The notes under the pieces were generated by a model. It was not told the origin of the DNA. It was given only the letters and a program-made list of their open reading frames with translations, and searched no databases. Shown piece by piece: positions 1-8,740 of a DNA stretch of 38,172 nucleotides. The translations under genes were made by a program, and so were the position numbers. Source of the stretch: Thermomicrobiaceae bacterium (GTDB lineage: Bacteria; Chloroflexota; Chloroflexia; Thermomicrobiales; Thermomicrobiaceae). The DNA lies in assembly GCA_014874455.1 (NCBI GenBank), contig JADBJL010000034.1:1-38172 (forward strand). Reading direction: 5' to 3'. The first letter of the stretch is position 1; every line of letters starts with the position of its first letter.

Positions 1-1
1 C

Positions 2-1318
2 TTCATGTCTAACTGGGGCTTTAGCTGGTCGCAGGTGCTGGGCATCGGGATCTACACACAGTGGACAGTCAACTATGCCCTGGCTGTGTCGGCTGCGACC
101 ATCGGCTACGCGACGGGCAGCGATGCTCTCGTCGACTTCGGCAGCTTCATCTCCCGCCCCTGGCCGAGCTTTCTCCTCGGCACCCTTGTGCTGGTCTCGG
201 TCGTCGTCGTCCTGCTCGCGGGGATGCGTTTCCTCAAGCGGTTCCTCAATACCTTCTTCGTGCTCGCAGTGGCTGGTTCTCTGGCGACACTGCTTGTCTT
301 CCTCGCCAACTCGCGCGAGACCTTCGTCGAGAAGTTCAACCGGTTCATGCAGAACACCCAGGGCCTGAGCGATGCCTATGCCAGCGTCATCGCTACCGCG
401 CAGGCTAACGGCTTCTCGCTCCCGCCCGAGTCGCTCGGCGCGGCCATCCTGGCGCTGCCGCTGGGCTACTGGGTCTTCATCGGCTTTACCTATTCCGCGT
501 ATATCGGCGGCGAGATCAAGGAACCGCAGCGGACGCAGACGCGTGCCATCCTGGCGGCGCTGGCGTTCGGCTATCTGTTCTATATGGCCGCGTTGTGGGC
601 GTATTTCAACGTGGTCGGGCGAGAATTCAACCACGCTGCCGCCTACCTCGAGTACAACACCGACCAGAGCCCGCTCCCGGTCGCCGGGGTGCTGAACTTC
701 TTCGCTGGCGTGCTCACCGACAACGTCCTGCTCAACGTCTTGATCGGCGTGAGCTTCTTCCTCTGGCACTATCTCTTGCTGTTCGTGATGGTGACCATCG
801 TCGTCCGCAACATCTTCGCCTGGGCCTTCGACCACATCATGCCGATACGGCTTACCGAGGTGACCGAGAAGACGCATGCCCCATGGGTCGCGACGATCGT
901 TGTGGCAGTGCTCGCCTGGGTACTCCTCTGGGCCTCGATCTTCACTCCGCTGTTCGACTACGTGTTCAACTACATTGCCATCTTCTCGGTCGCGTTCTGG
1001 ATCACCAGCTTCGCGGCGATCCTGCTGCCGTATCGCCGGCGCGACCTCTTCGAGGCTGCGCCACCGAACGTCCGGCGCAAGGTCTTCGGGATGCCTCTGC
1101 TGAGCATCGCTGGGGCGGTGAACTTCGTGCTGTTCTCGGTCATCCTCTACTCGTCGTTCACCTTGCCGGCGTTCAGCGGGCCGGTCGGACCGATCGCCAT
1201 CGCGTTCTTGCTCGGTATCTACGTGAGCGGCCTGTTGCTCTACTTCGTGGCGGCCGCGCTGCGGCGGCGCGAGGGGATCGACCTGAACCTGCTCTACGGG
1301 CAGATCCCGCCAGAGTAG
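2..1318 (+). CDS. APC-superfamily amino-acid permease, 5' truncated by window edge
   Basis: This is an integral inner-membrane protein of about 437 visible residues, rich in hydrophobic helices, and it reads as an APC-type amino acid/polyamine permease. The segment around residues 155-200 (glycine/aromatic helix, then 'GGEIKEPQR' and a following helix) matches the family loop in which a helix is followed by GE-x-K-x-P-x-R. The frame is open to the window edge, and the first visible methionine (position 5) falls inside what looks like a mid-protein helix. The real start and probably the first two or three helices therefore lie upstream. About ten membrane segments remain, ending in a short polar tail. 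Substrate cannot be read from sequence. The phosphoesterase follows 93 nt later on the same strand, with a peptidase-family gene after it, so uptake of amino acids or peptide products is possible but unproven. Confidence 0.85.
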   Translation, partial: FMSNWGFSWSQVLGIGIYTQWTVNYALAVSAATIGYATGSDALVDFGSFISRPWPSFLLGTLVLVSVVVVLLAGMRFLKRFLNTFFVLAVAGSLATLLVFLANSRETFVEKFNRFMQNTQGLSDAYASVIATAQANGFSLPPESLGAAILALPLGYWVFIGFTYSAYIGGEIKEPQRTQTRAILAALAFGYLFYMAALWAYFNVVGREFNHAAAYLEYNTDQSPLPVAGVLNFFAGVLTDNVLLNVLIGVSFFLWHYLLLFVMVTIVVRNIFAWAFDHIMPIRLTEVTEKTHAPWVATIVVAVLAWVLLWASIFTPLFDYVFNYIAIFSVAFWITSFAAILLPYRRRDLFEAAPPNVRRKVFGMPLLSIAGAVNFVLFSVILYSSFTLPAFSGPVGPIAIAFLLGIYVSGLLLYFVAAALRRREGIDLNLLYGQIPPE

Positions 1319-1417
1319 GGATCGTGGCCTCGAGCGGCTGACCGGCACCGGCGGGACGGGAGGCCGTGCCGTTAGTCGAGCTTCCCATCGAGACCTGCCT
1401 GACGTGGGAGGATGCAG

Positions 1418-2410
1418 TTGATCTGGTTCCGTAAGAAGACGAGATCCGACGGCCTCGGTATCTTCTTCTGCTCCGACGTCCACGGGTCGACGACGTGCTT
1501 CAAGAAGTTCGTCAACGCTGCGACGTACTACCGCCAGCGCGGTCAGCCAGTGCACTGCCTGATCCTGGGAGGTGACCTCACTGGCAAGCTGATCGTACCG
1601 GTCATCCGGGAGGATGGCCGGTATCGCTCCTACCTGCTCGGGCGAGAGGTGGAGCTAGCGACCGCCGCGGAACTCCGCGAGTTCGTCAAGCAGTGTGAGA
1701 CGCTGGGCGTCTACCCGAACGTCTTCTCAGCCGAGGAGTACGAGGCCTTTCGCTCTGACCCGGCGCTGCAGGATGCACTGTTCAAACGACTGATGCTGCA
1801 ACGGTTGGAGGAGTGGCTGGCGTTCGCTGCCGACCGGCTGCGCGGGCTCGATGTGAGCTGTTACATCCTGCCCGGCAACGACGATATCCCAGAGGTGGAC
1901 GACCTACTGGCGCAGGCCTCCGGGATCGTGAATCCTGACCGCAAGGTCGTCCGCCTCGACGATTCCTACGAGATGGTAAGCCTCGGTCTGTCCAACCCTA
2001 CGCCGTTCGAGTGCCCGCGCGATGTGCCGGAAGAGGAGCTGGCACGGCTGCTCGACGAGCTAGCTTCCCAGGTCGAGCATTTGCAGACGTGCATCTTCAC
2101 GATCCACGTGCCCCCGTTCAACTCGGGGCTCGACCTGGCGCCAGCGCTCGACAACGAGCTCCGCCCGCGCATCGGCCCGCAGGGTGTCGAGATGGTACCA
2201 GTGGGCTCGACCGCCGTGCGCGAGGCGATCCTGAAGTACCAGCCGCTCCTCAGCCTGCACGGGCACATTCACGAGTCGAAGGGGGTAGCGCGGTTAGGCC
2301 GCACGCTTTGCATCAATGCCGGGAGCGAGTATTCGGAAGGCATCTTGCGAGGTGCGCTGATCACGCTCAGAGAGGGCGAGGTCGCGTCGCACCTGCTCGT
2401 CTCCGGATGA
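1418..2410 (+). CDS. Calcineurin-like metallophosphoesterase
   Basis: A soluble protein of about 330 aa with the metallophosphoesterase signature blocks in order: SDVHG near the N-terminus (first metal site), GGDL about 45 residues later, GNDD in the middle (family GNH/GND block), a histidine in HVPP, and GHIHES near the C-terminus. These residues hold a di-metal centre that hydrolyses phosphomonoesters or phosphodiesters; the substrate is not predictable. About 100 residues are inserted between the GGDL and GNDD blocks. Start choice: an SD core GGGAGG at 1406-1411 directly abuts ATG 1412, leaving no spacing. TTG 1418, in the same frame, has an ideal 6-nt gap, so I prefer it; ATG 1412 would add two residues. 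The stop is 22 nt before the next gene, so co-transcription with the peptidase is likely. Confidence 0.85.
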   Translation: MIWFRKKTRSDGLGIFFCSDVHGSTTCFKKFVNAATYYRQRGQPVHCLILGGDLTGKLIVPVIREDGRYRSYLLGREVELATAAELREFVKQCETLGVYPNVFSAEEYEAFRSDPALQDALFKRLMLQRLEEWLAFAADRLRGLDVSCYILPGNDDIPEVDDLLAQASGIVNPDRKVVRLDDSYEMVSLGLSNPTPFECPRDVPEEELARLLDELASQVEHLQTCIFTIHVPPFNSGLDLAPALDNELRPRIGPQGVEMVPVGSTAVREAILKYQPLLSLHGHIHESKGVARLGRTLCINAGSEYSEGILRGALITLREGEVASHLLVSG

Positions 2411-2432
2411 GCGCAACCGAGGAGCTGGCACG

Positions 2433-3548
2433 ATGAGCGAGGAACGGCGGATGCGGTGTCGTGAAGCAGGCATCGTGATCGGCACGCTGCCCACGGGCCC
2501 GACCAACAGCCTGACCGACGTGCCTGACGTGCGAGTCGGCCACACCACGGTGAGCTTCACCGACGAGCGTGGCGTTGCCCGCACTGGAGTGACGGCGATC
2601 TGGCCCGCGTCGGGCGACCTGGTGCGCTGGCCGGTGCCGGCGGGAAGCTTCGTGCTGGCTGGCTTCGGGGAGATCACCGGGCGCGCTGCAGTGGCAGAGT
2701 GGGGCGTCGTGTCCACGCCGATCCTGCTGACGGCCACGATGCACGTCGGAATCGTCTACCATGCTGCCCTCCAGTACCTGTGCGCGCGCGACCCAGCGCT
2801 GGGTCGCGGCGAGCTGGTCATCCCCGTCGTCGGCGAGTGCGACGACAGCTTCCTCAATGACGCGCGGGCCTTTCACCTGCAGCCGGAGCACGTCTTCGCG
2901 GCCCTGGATGGAGCGCACAGTGGGCCGGTCGAGGAAGGGTGCGTCGGTGCAGGCACGGGCATGCAGTGCTTTGAGTTCAAGGGCGGCATCGGCTCCGCCT
3001 CGCGGCTCGTGACCATCGGCGACCGGCAGTACACCGTGGGCGTGCTGGTCGAAACGAACTTGGGCGCGCGCGAGCTACTCACCATCGATGGCGTGCCGGT
3101 CGGGCGAAATCTTACCGACCTGATGCCGGAGGGACGGCTCCCCGATTACTGGGGAGCACAGCGAAACGGCGGCTCCTGCATCGTCATCGTCGGCACCGAC
3201 GCGCCGCTCAGCAGCGCTCAGCTCGCCAAGGTGGCCAAGCGCGCCGCCCTCGGGCTCGGGCGTGTCGGCTCGATCGGCGCCAACAGCAGCGGCGAGCTGT
3301 TGCTGGCGTTCTCCAATGCCAACCGGGTCAACGTCGCAACGGCTCGCCCGTACAGCGTCGAGGCGATCCACGAGCGGTCGCTGGACGCGGTCTACCAGGC
3401 GACCGTGGAAGCGACCGAAGAGGCAGTCATCAACGCGCTCTTCATGGCGACGACGATGATCGGGCGAGATGGCAACACTCTCTACGCCTTGCCCATTGAC
3501 CGGGCGTTGGAACTGATGCGGCGCCACCGCCGACTGGCAGAGGGTTGA
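2433..3548 (+). CDS. P1/DmpA-family (S58) aminopeptidase, self-processing
   Basis: A 371-aa protein matching the DmpA/BapA (P1, MEROPS S58) family of N-terminal-nucleophile aminopeptidases, which release N-terminal amino acids (L-, D- or beta-amino acids depending on member). Support: an early block '[13 protein letters not shown]', the '[16 protein letters not shown]' region typical of the alpha chain, and '[13 protein letters not shown]' where the precursor is normally cut. I read Asn284/Ser285 as the likely autocleavage pair, with the freed serine as nucleophile; the exact bond is inferred from family knowledge. No signal peptide, so it is probably cytoplasmic. ATG 2433 has an AGGAG SD 8 nt upstream. 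It follows the phosphoesterase by 22 nt and sits downstream of the permease, which would suit a peptide-salvage role. Confidence 0.88.
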   Translation: MSEERRMRCREAGIVIGTLPTGPTNSLTDVPDVRVGHTTVSFTDERGVARTGVTAIWPASGDLVRWPVPAGSFVLAGFGEITGRAAVAEWGVVSTPILLTATMHVGIVYHAALQYLCARDPALGRGELVIPVVGECDDSFLNDARAFHLQPEHVFAALDGAHSGPVEEGCVGAGTGMQCFEFKGGIGSASRLVTIGDRQYTVGVLVETNLGARELLTIDGVPVGRNLTDLMPEGRLPDYWGAQRNGGSCIVIVGTDAPLSSAQLAKVAKRAALGLGRVGSIGANSSGELLLAFSNANRVNVATARPYSVEAIHERSLDAVYQATVEATEEAVINALFMATTMIGRDGNTLYALPIDRALELMRRHRRLAEG

Positions 3549-3612
3549 GGCCGACTGGCACCGCCCCGCCGCCCCTGCCTACACTTGCCGTGGACATGAC
3601 GGATGGCGGCAG

Positions 3613-4794
3613 GTGGGCATCGTGAGCCAGCTTCAGGTGGTGTTGACCGATATCGCCTTCCAGGGAGCGGCCATCGGCCGGACTGACGGTCGCGTCGTCT
3701 TCGCCGACTACGGCATCCCCGGTGAGCAGGTCGTAATCGAGGTCGAGCGGGAACGCCGCGACTACGTCCAGGGACGTGTCGTCGAGGTGCAGGCGCCCGC
3801 GCCGAGCCGCGTCGAGCCGCCTTGTCCCTACTTCGGCGAGTGCGGGGGCTGCCAGTGGCAGCACATCGCCTACGAGCAGCAGCTCGAGTTCAAGCGGCAC
3901 ATCGTGCGCGAGCAGCTCCGGCGGATCGGCAAGTTCGATGAGCCGCCCGTCTCGCCGACCGTTCCCGCGCCCGAGCCGTACGGCTACCGTAACCAGGCGC
4001 GTTTCACCGTCGGCCCGGAGGGGAACCTCGGTTTCGTCTCCCGCCCGGGTCAAGGCCGTCACTTCCTTCGTATCGACCGCTGCCTGATCATGCACCCGGC
4101 TATCAACGAGGTGCTGGCGGCGATCCAGGGTAGAGCGCGGGTCAAGCACCAGGTGGTGATCCGCTATGGGGTGTACACGGGCCAGCTTCTGGTGCAGCCT
4201 GAGCTGTCGCGTCTGGTGCCGGAGATTCCGTCGGGGCAACCATTCTACGAGGAGGAGCTGCTGGGGCGCCGGTTCCGCATCTCGGCCTCGTCCTTTTTCC
4301 AGACCAACACGAGGCAAGCGGAGCGATTGGCCGAGCTGGTGCGGGAGCGGATCCAGCCGGGCGGCGACGAGGTTCTGGTCGATGCCTACGCTGGCGTAGG
4401 GACATTTGCGGTGTTGCTGGCCCCCGCTGTCCGCCGCGTGGTGGCGATCGAAGAGTCGCCCTCGGCAGCGGAGGACGCCCGGCACAATATCCAGGGGTTC
4501 GCGAACATCGAATACGTGTGCGCCAAGGTCGAGGACGTGCTGGGCGAACTCGATGTGGCTCCCGACGTGGTGATCCTGGATCCGCCTCGTGTCGGCTGTC
4601 ATCCCCGGGCGCTCGCGGCGGTCTTGACGTTGAAGCCGCCGCGGCTGGTCTATGTCTCCTGTGACCCCTCGACTCTGGCGCGTGACTTGCGCCACCTGTG
4701 CGACGGGGGGTATCGCCTGCGCGACGTCACGCCGCTCGACATGTTCCCCCAGACATACCACATTGAGTCCGTAGCGACGCTGGAGCTGGCGTGA
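3613..4794 (+). CDS. TrmA/RumA-family RNA (uracil-C5)-methyltransferase
   Basis: A 393-aa SAM-dependent methyltransferase that makes 5-methyluridine in rRNA or tRNA. Domain order is clear: an N-terminal TRAM-like beta domain (residues 5-60), an Fe-S cysteine cluster C71-x5-C77-x2-C80 with a later cysteine in 'DRCLIMHP', then the Rossmann methyltransferase domain with 'FQTNTRQAE', '[14 protein letters not shown]', '[11 protein letters not shown]' and the catalytic cysteine in '[11 protein letters not shown]'. The Fe-S cysteines favour an RlmC/RlmD (RumA/RumB)-like enzyme over classical TrmA, but the modified uridine cannot be fixed from sequence. Start: GTG 3613 is the outermost; GTG 3622 in the same frame has AGGTGG at 3611-3616 and is an equally good candidate. 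The stop overlaps the maf start (GTGA, 4791-4794), which implies translational coupling. Confidence 0.93.
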   Translation: MGIVSQLQVVLTDIAFQGAAIGRTDGRVVFADYGIPGEQVVIEVERERRDYVQGRVVEVQAPAPSRVEPPCPYFGECGGCQWQHIAYEQQLEFKRHIVREQLRRIGKFDEPPVSPTVPAPEPYGYRNQARFTVGPEGNLGFVSRPGQGRHFLRIDRCLIMHPAINEVLAAIQGRARVKHQVVIRYGVYTGQLLVQPELSRLVPEIPSGQPFYEEELLGRRFRISASSFFQTNTRQAERLAELVRERIQPGGDEVLVDAYAGVGTFAVLLAPAVRRVVAIEESPSAAEDARHNIQGFANIEYVCAKVEDVLGELDVAPDVVILDPPRVGCHPRALAAVLTLKPPRLVYVSCDPSTLARDLRHLCDGGYRLRDVTPLDMFPQTYHIESVATLELA

Positions 4795-5459
4795 GCGGCA
4801 CGCAGCGGATCATCCTCGCTTCCGCTTCTCCACGCCGGCATGAACTGCTGGCAAGGCTCGGGTTGCCGTTCACCGTCGATCCGGCCGAGGTTCCTGAGGA
4901 ACTACCGGCCAAGGCGCTGAGAGCCGAGCGGGTGGCCCACCGGCTCGCTCACCTGAAGGCAGCCGCTGTCGAGGCTCGTCACCCGGGAATTCCGGTACTC
5001 GCCGCCGATACGCTGGTCGTCTTCCGCGGCCGAGTGCTGGGTAAGCCGGTCGACGAGGCGGAAGCGTGGTCGATGCTGCGGACGTTGCGCGGCCGCTGGC
5101 ATCGGGTCATCACGGCGGTCGCACTGGCCCGAGAGCGACGCGTTCTCCTCGACCATGCGGTGACCTGGGTCAAGATGCGCGACTACTCCGACGAGGAGAT
5201 CGCCGCCTCTATCGAGCGGGGAGACCTATTCGATAAGGCAGGCGCCTATGCCATCCAGGACGAGCGCTTCCGGCCAGTGGCTGAGTACCGCGGCTGCTAC
5301 TGCAACGTCGTCGGCCTGCCGCTAGCACTGGTGGTTACGCTACTCGATCGTGCCGGGATTACCGGAAATCTGTCGCTGGAACGTTTGCCGCCCGAGTGCG
5401 GGCGCTGTCCGCTGTTCGCGGGCTCACGCGCCTGTCGCGTGCCGGAAACCGGGTCGTAA
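4791..5459 (+). CDS. maf: Maf nucleoside-triphosphate pyrophosphatase with Cys-rich C-terminal extension
   Basis: A 222-aa Maf/YhdE-family house-cleaning pyrophosphatase that hydrolyses non-canonical or methylated (d)NTPs to monophosphates. Seen: the N-terminal '[13 protein letters not shown]' block (residues 8-20), the catalytic 'AADTLVV' with Asp73, '[13 protein letters not shown]', and '[13 protein letters not shown]' near residue 170. The family usually ends shortly after that last block, at about 190-200 residues. Here about 25 more residues carry Cys203, Cys206 and Cys215, and the NVVGLPL block has two additional cysteines (169, 171), so a bound metal is possible. The GTG start shares the sequence GTGA with the stop of the preceding methyltransferase gene (4-nt overlap), so the pair is translationally coupled. 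Confidence 0.92.
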   Translation: MSGTQRIILASASPRRHELLARLGLPFTVDPAEVPEELPAKALRAERVAHRLAHLKAAAVEARHPGIPVLAADTLVVFRGRVLGKPVDEAEAWSMLRTLRGRWHRVITAVALARERRVLLDHAVTWVKMRDYSDEEIAASIERGDLFDKAGAYAIQDERFRPVAEYRGCYCNVVGLPLALVVTLLDRAGITGNLSLERLPPECGRCPLFAGSRACRVPETGS

Positions 5460-5522
5460 GGACAGCGCAGGGCTCGGCACGTCGGGCAGGCTGGCTGCCT
5501 CGCGCGTAGCCACGTCGTGGCG

Positions 5523-5876
5523 TCAGAGAACCCTCAAGCGCCAGAGGATGAAGAGGATCGCCACCCAGACGACGGCCATGCCGGTCAGACCGGCGATGCC
5601 CCCAGCAATAGCCGTCAGGGGGATAGCCAGGCCGAGCGTAATCGCTAGGGCGCCGACCTGGCGCTGGTCGAGCTTGCCCGTACCCCCTCTCCGTGCCAGC
5701 CGCTCATCGATCTTGGCTTCGATGAGCGGCTCGAGCCGCTCCATCAAGGACGCGGCGACCGCATCGCTGTAGCCCGGCCCCAGCTCACGCAAGGCGTCCA
5801 CGTGCAGACTGATCTCTTGTTGAATGCCGGGTATCGCGGGCTGCGCCTTCGGCTGTGCCGGTTGTTCTGTCACCAT
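5523..5876 (-). CDS. Small membrane protein, two C-terminal helices, unknown function
   Basis: A 117-aa protein not recognised by family. Residues 1-20 are polar and rich in Gln and Pro. Residues 20-65 look helical and charged (possible coiled-coil or amphipathic segment). Residues 70-112 form two hydrophobic stretches separated by Gly-Met, likely a membrane hairpin, ending in Arg-Leu-Arg-Val-Leu. ATG at 5876 has GAGAGG 6 nt upstream on the minus strand, so translation is well supported. It is convergent with maf (63-nt gap) and divergent from the pyrC operon. The shape resembles small phage-shock-like or cytoskeleton-anchoring membrane proteins only loosely, so no function is assigned. Confidence 0.7.
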   Translation of the reverse strand: MVTEQPAQPKAQPAIPGIQQEISLHVDALRELGPGYSDAVAASLMERLEPLIEAKIDERLARRGGTGKLDQRQVGALAITLGLAIPLTAIAGGIAGLTGMAVVWVAILFILWRLRVL

Positions 5877-6090
5877 TGCGAACCTCTCAGCCGATCGCGA
5901 CGACTTGTCCGCCAGGGGCGATCACCGCTCCCAGTATTGCCTCCTGCGCCCGGGCAGGGCAAGGAGCCGGGCGCCTCGCTCGTACACTTGCCCACTCGCC
6001 CCGGGGCGACCCGGTACCGAGACGAAGGGCACCCGCCGGTTGGAGCGACCAGAGCGCCATCCACCACGACCCCACGACTCGGAGAGCGAC

Positions 6091-6119
6091 TTGACGACGC
6101 CTCACGACGTACGTATACT
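6091..6119 (+). promoter_or_regulatory. Sigma-70-type promoter of the pyr operon
   Basis: TTGACG (6091-6096) and TATACT (6114-6119) are separated by exactly 17 nt; each hexamer matches consensus at five of six positions. The expected transcription start is about 6126. It is the best promoter-like match I noticed in the window. It lies about 90 nt upstream of an intrinsic terminator and drives toward pyrC. Confidence 0.8.
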
Positions 6120-6125
6120 GAGTGG

Positions 6126-6263
6126 AAATGCAACCTGGGCACGTGTGTACGGACACGCAGGACGGTAGCGTGCAGGGAACCGGAAACCCTGGAATTGTCA
6201 TGGCGGGCGGCGCAAGGCCTCTGGGTTCAGGCCGAACCCAGAGGCTTTTTTCATGGGCCCAGC
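6126..6263 (+). promoter_or_regulatory. Candidate transcription-attenuator leader of the pyr operon
   Basis: The transcript predicted from the promoter at 6091-6119 runs through about 90 nt of leader and then meets a strong intrinsic terminator (6217-6251) before the conserved part of PyrC. The leader also contains a CAGGG...CCCTG hairpin (about 6172-6190). Its AACCC can alternatively pair with GGGTT of the terminator's 5' arm, giving a plausible antiterminator choice. Nothing on the plus strand upstream could need this terminator, because the neighbouring upstream gene is on the minus strand. The regulator is not identified: I see no convincing PyrR binding loop. Confidence 0.6.
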
Positions 6264-7612
6264 ATGGGGCGTGGCTCATCCGAGGTGGGCGTGTAGTCGA
6301 CCCATCTCAGCATCTCGACCACGTTGCCGATCTGCTCGTGGTGGCTGGGCGAGTCGCCGGGATCGGCCCCGGTCTTGCAGCCCCTGACGGAACCGCCGTC
6401 TTCGACGCCCAGGGCCTCGTCGTTGCCCCAGGGTTAATCGATGTCCACGTCCACCTGCGGGATCCGGGCTTCCCGGAAAAGGAGACGCTAGAGACGGGTG
6501 CGGCCGCTGCGGCCGCGGGCGGCTTCACGGCGATCTGCTGCATGCCGAACACGGAGCCGCCGCTCGACGCGCCGGAGCGGATCGCCGACGTCGTCACCCG
6601 ATCCCGCCACCTTCCGGTTCGGGTCTACCCGATCGGCACGATCTCTCGTGGTCGCCAGGGGCTGGAGCTGGCCGACCTTGAGGGGATGGCCGAAGCCGGA
6701 GCCATCGGCTTCTCCGACGACGGCGACAGCACGCGCGACAGCCAGGTGATGCGGGCGGCGCTTGCGTGGTCGGCCCGCTCCGGCCGGCCGATCATGGCGC
6801 ACTGCGAGGATCGCGCGCTGGCGGCAGGCGGCGTGATGCACGAGGGGGAGGTCTCGCGCGAGCTGGGGTTGCCGGGGATCCCGGCGGCCGCCGAGGAAAT
6901 CATCCTGATGCGCGATCTGGAGCTGGCTCGCCTCACTGGTGGCTGGCTCCATGTGCTGCACCTCACCACGGCCCGCGGTCGCCGGCTCGTGCGCGCTGCG
7001 AAGGTCGAGGGGATTCGGGTCACAGCCGAAGTCACGCCTCACCACCTCCTGCTGAGCCACGAGTGGGTGGCCGGACGGCGCCGCTTCGCCGGTGAAGCGG
7101 AGGTCATCATCGGCCCCTGCCCCGATCCGAATGCCAAGGTCAACCCGCCGCTCCGTACCGAACTCGACGCGGTCGACCTGCTCGCTGGCCTGCGTGACGG
7201 GAGCATCGACGTGGTTGCCACCGACCACGCGCCACACAGCGAGCGCGACAAGCCGGCCGATCTGGCCCGTGCCGCGTTCGGCATGGTCGGCCTCGAGCTC
7301 GCGCTGCCGCTCATGTTACGACTGGTGGCTCGCGGCGAACTGACACTGCTCGAGGCGATCGATTTCCTGTCGACCCGACCGTCTGTCCTCTTCGGCCTGC
7401 CGGGAGGGACGCTCAGGCCGGGCTCCCCGGCCGATGTCGTGGTGTTCGATCCTGAGGCACCCTGGCAGGTCGAGCGAGCAACGCTGGTCTCGCGGAGCTG
7501 CAACACCCCGCTGCTGGGGATGCGGCTCCAGGGCCGGGCGGTGCTCACGATGGTGGATGGGAAGGTAGTGTATGTCGACACGGACGCGGTTGCCCGGCGC
7601 GCTGGTCCTTGA
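6200..7612 (+). CDS. pyrC: Dihydroorotase (class I type); start uncertain
   Basis: Dihydroorotase, the third step of UMP synthesis, closes carbamoyl-aspartate to dihydroorotate. Metal-site motifs are all present in order: 'DVHVHLRDPG', 'SDDGDS', 'MAHCED', 'VTPHHL' and 'ATDHAPHSERDK'. The C-terminal beta-sandwich ends in a 'GKVVYV' block. Conserved sequence begins at about 6272 (WLIRGGRVVDP), yet no ATG, GTG or TTG exists in frame between the terminator and that point. The nearest in-frame starts are ATG 6200, with only a weak GGA-type SD, and CTG 6221; both would put coding sequence through the terminator. One extra G in the run at 6266-6269 would instead create a normal N-terminus from ATG 6264. 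The 3' end overlaps carA by 41 nt. Confidence 0.9.
   Translation: MAGGARPLGSGRTQRLFSWAQHGAWLIRGGRVVDPSQHLDHVADLLVVAGRVAGIGPGLAAPDGTAVFDAQGLVVAPGLIDVHVHLRDPGFPEKETLETGAAAAAAGGFTAICCMPNTEPPLDAPERIADVVTRSRHLPVRVYPIGTISRGRQGLELADLEGMAEAGAIGFSDDGDSTRDSQVMRAALAWSARSGRPIMAHCEDRALAAGGVMHEGEVSRELGLPGIPAAAEEIILMRDLELARLTGGWLHVLHLTTARGRRLVRAAKVEGIRVTAEVTPHHLLLSHEWVAGRRRFAGEAEVIIGPCPDPNAKVNPPLRTELDAVDLLAGLRDGSIDVVATDHAPHSERDKPADLARAAFGMVGLELALPLMLRLVARGELTLLEAIDFLSTRPSVLFGLPGGTLRPGSPADVVVFDPEAPWQVERATLVSRSCNTPLLGMRLQGRAVLTMVDGKVVYVDTDAVARRAGP
6217..6251 (+). terminator. Intrinsic terminator in the pyr leader
   Basis: A perfect 12-bp stem, GCCTCTGGGTTC (6217-6228) with GAACCCAGAGGC (6234-6245), has a 5-nt loop (6229-6233) and is followed at once by six T residues (6246-6251). 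It is the only stem plus T-run of this quality that I noticed in the window. Its place between promoter and pyrC argues for regulation rather than simple gene-end termination. Confidence 0.85.
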
Positions 7613-8738
7613 AGATGGCCGGATCTTCCCCGGCATGCCCTTCGGCGCCGAGACCGATGCCGAGGGCGAAGCGGTCTTCACCACCGTGATGACAGGCTAT
7701 CAGGAAGTCGCCACCGATCCCTCCTTCTACGGGCAGATCGTCTGCATGACCTACCCGCTGATCGGGAACTACGGCGTCTGCCCCGCGGACGATCAGTCGC
7801 GCCGGCCCTGGATCGCTGGCATGGTCGTGCGCGAGTACTGCGAGGAACCGAGTCACTGGCGCTCCAGCGGTTCGTTCGGCGATTACCTCGCGCGTCATGG
7901 TATCCCGGCGCTGCACTCGGTCGACACGCGCGCTCTGACGCGTCATCTCCGTACGCGCGGGGTGATGCGGGCGGTGCTGGTGTCCAACCGCGCCGGCCGC
8001 AGCGACGAGGAGCTGCGCGAGCTCGCCCGGCAAGCCTGGACGCCGAACACGACCGACGTCGTGCCAGCGGTGACCGGCCAGCCGCGAACCCTCGGGCCGG
8101 AGGACGCCCCGCACGTGGTGCTCATCGATTGCGGCGTCAAGGAGCACATTGTCGAGTCGCTGCTCCGGCGCGGCGTGCGGGTCACGGTCGTGCCGTACGG
8201 CACCACGGCGAAGGCAATCCTCTCGCTGGCCCCCGATGGCGTGCTGACCTCGCCTGGCCCGGGCGATCCGGCTAACGCAGCAGCCGCGGTGTTCACCGTG
8301 CGCGAGCTCGCGCGCAGCGGCCTGCCCTTCTTCGGCATCTGCCTGGGCCACCAGCTCCTGGCGCTGGCAGCCGGGGCGCGAACCAGCAAGCTCAAGTTCG
8401 GCCACCGCGGTGGGAACCACCCGGTCAAGGACTTGCTCAGCGGCGCGGTGCACATGACCTCGCAAAATCATGGCTACCAGGTGGACGCGGACAGCCTTCC
8501 GGCTGACCAGGGCTGGCAGGTCTGGATGGTCAACGTCAACGACGGCACGGTCGAGGGGCTGCGCCACCGAAGCCTGCCGGTGATGTCGGTGCAGTACCAC
8601 CCGGAAGGTTCGCCGGGGCCACAGGACAACCAGTACCTGTTCGACGAGTTTCTCGGCCTCGTCAGGGAACACCGGGAGCGACGACGCGCGACGAACCCGA
8701 GCCTGGCAGCCCAGGCGATCGCCGGGGGGAGTGAGTAG
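7572..8738 (+). CDS. carA: Carbamoyl-phosphate synthase small (glutaminase) subunit
   Basis: A 388-aa small subunit that hydrolyses glutamine and feeds ammonia to CarB. The N-terminal half is the CarA-specific domain ('[19 protein letters not shown]', '[15 protein letters not shown]', '[18 protein letters not shown]'). The C-terminal half is a class I glutamine amidotransferase with nucleophile Cys257 in 'FFGICLGHQ' and His343/Glu345 in 'QYHPEG'. ATG 7572 lies inside the end of pyrC and has GGGAAGG 6 nt upstream, so this start is well supported despite the 41-nt overlap. The stop is 2 nt before carB. Length is typical for the family. Confidence 0.97.
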   Translation: MSTRTRLPGALVLEDGRIFPGMPFGAETDAEGEAVFTTVMTGYQEVATDPSFYGQIVCMTYPLIGNYGVCPADDQSRRPWIAGMVVREYCEEPSHWRSSGSFGDYLARHGIPALHSVDTRALTRHLRTRGVMRAVLVSNRAGRSDEELRELARQAWTPNTTDVVPAVTGQPRTLGPEDAPHVVLIDCGVKEHIVESLLRRGVRVTVVPYGTTAKAILSLAPDGVLTSPGPGDPANAAAAVFTVRELARSGLPFFGICLGHQLLALAAGARTSKLKFGHRGGNHPVKDLLSGAVHMTSQNHGYQVDADSLPADQGWQVWMVNVNDGTVEGLRHRSLPVMSVQYHPEGSPGPQDNQYLFDEFLGLVREHRERRRATNPSLAAQAIAGGSE

Positions 8739-8740
8739 CC

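Noticed and set aside
3442-4761. 439-codon minus-strand open frame opposite the RNA methyltransferase
   Set aside because: Antisense shadow of a gene with intact Fe-S and SAM motifs; no SD or family feature.
6122-6199. ATG 6122 as start of a 496-aa PyrC
   Set aside because: It lies a few bases upstream of the predicted transcription start and encodes unconserved residues.
6126-6251. PyrR-binding loop in the pyr leader
   Set aside because: The 3' terminator arm contains CCAGAGGCT, which looks a little like the PyrR consensus, but it lacks the central bases and lies in the stem rather than a loop.
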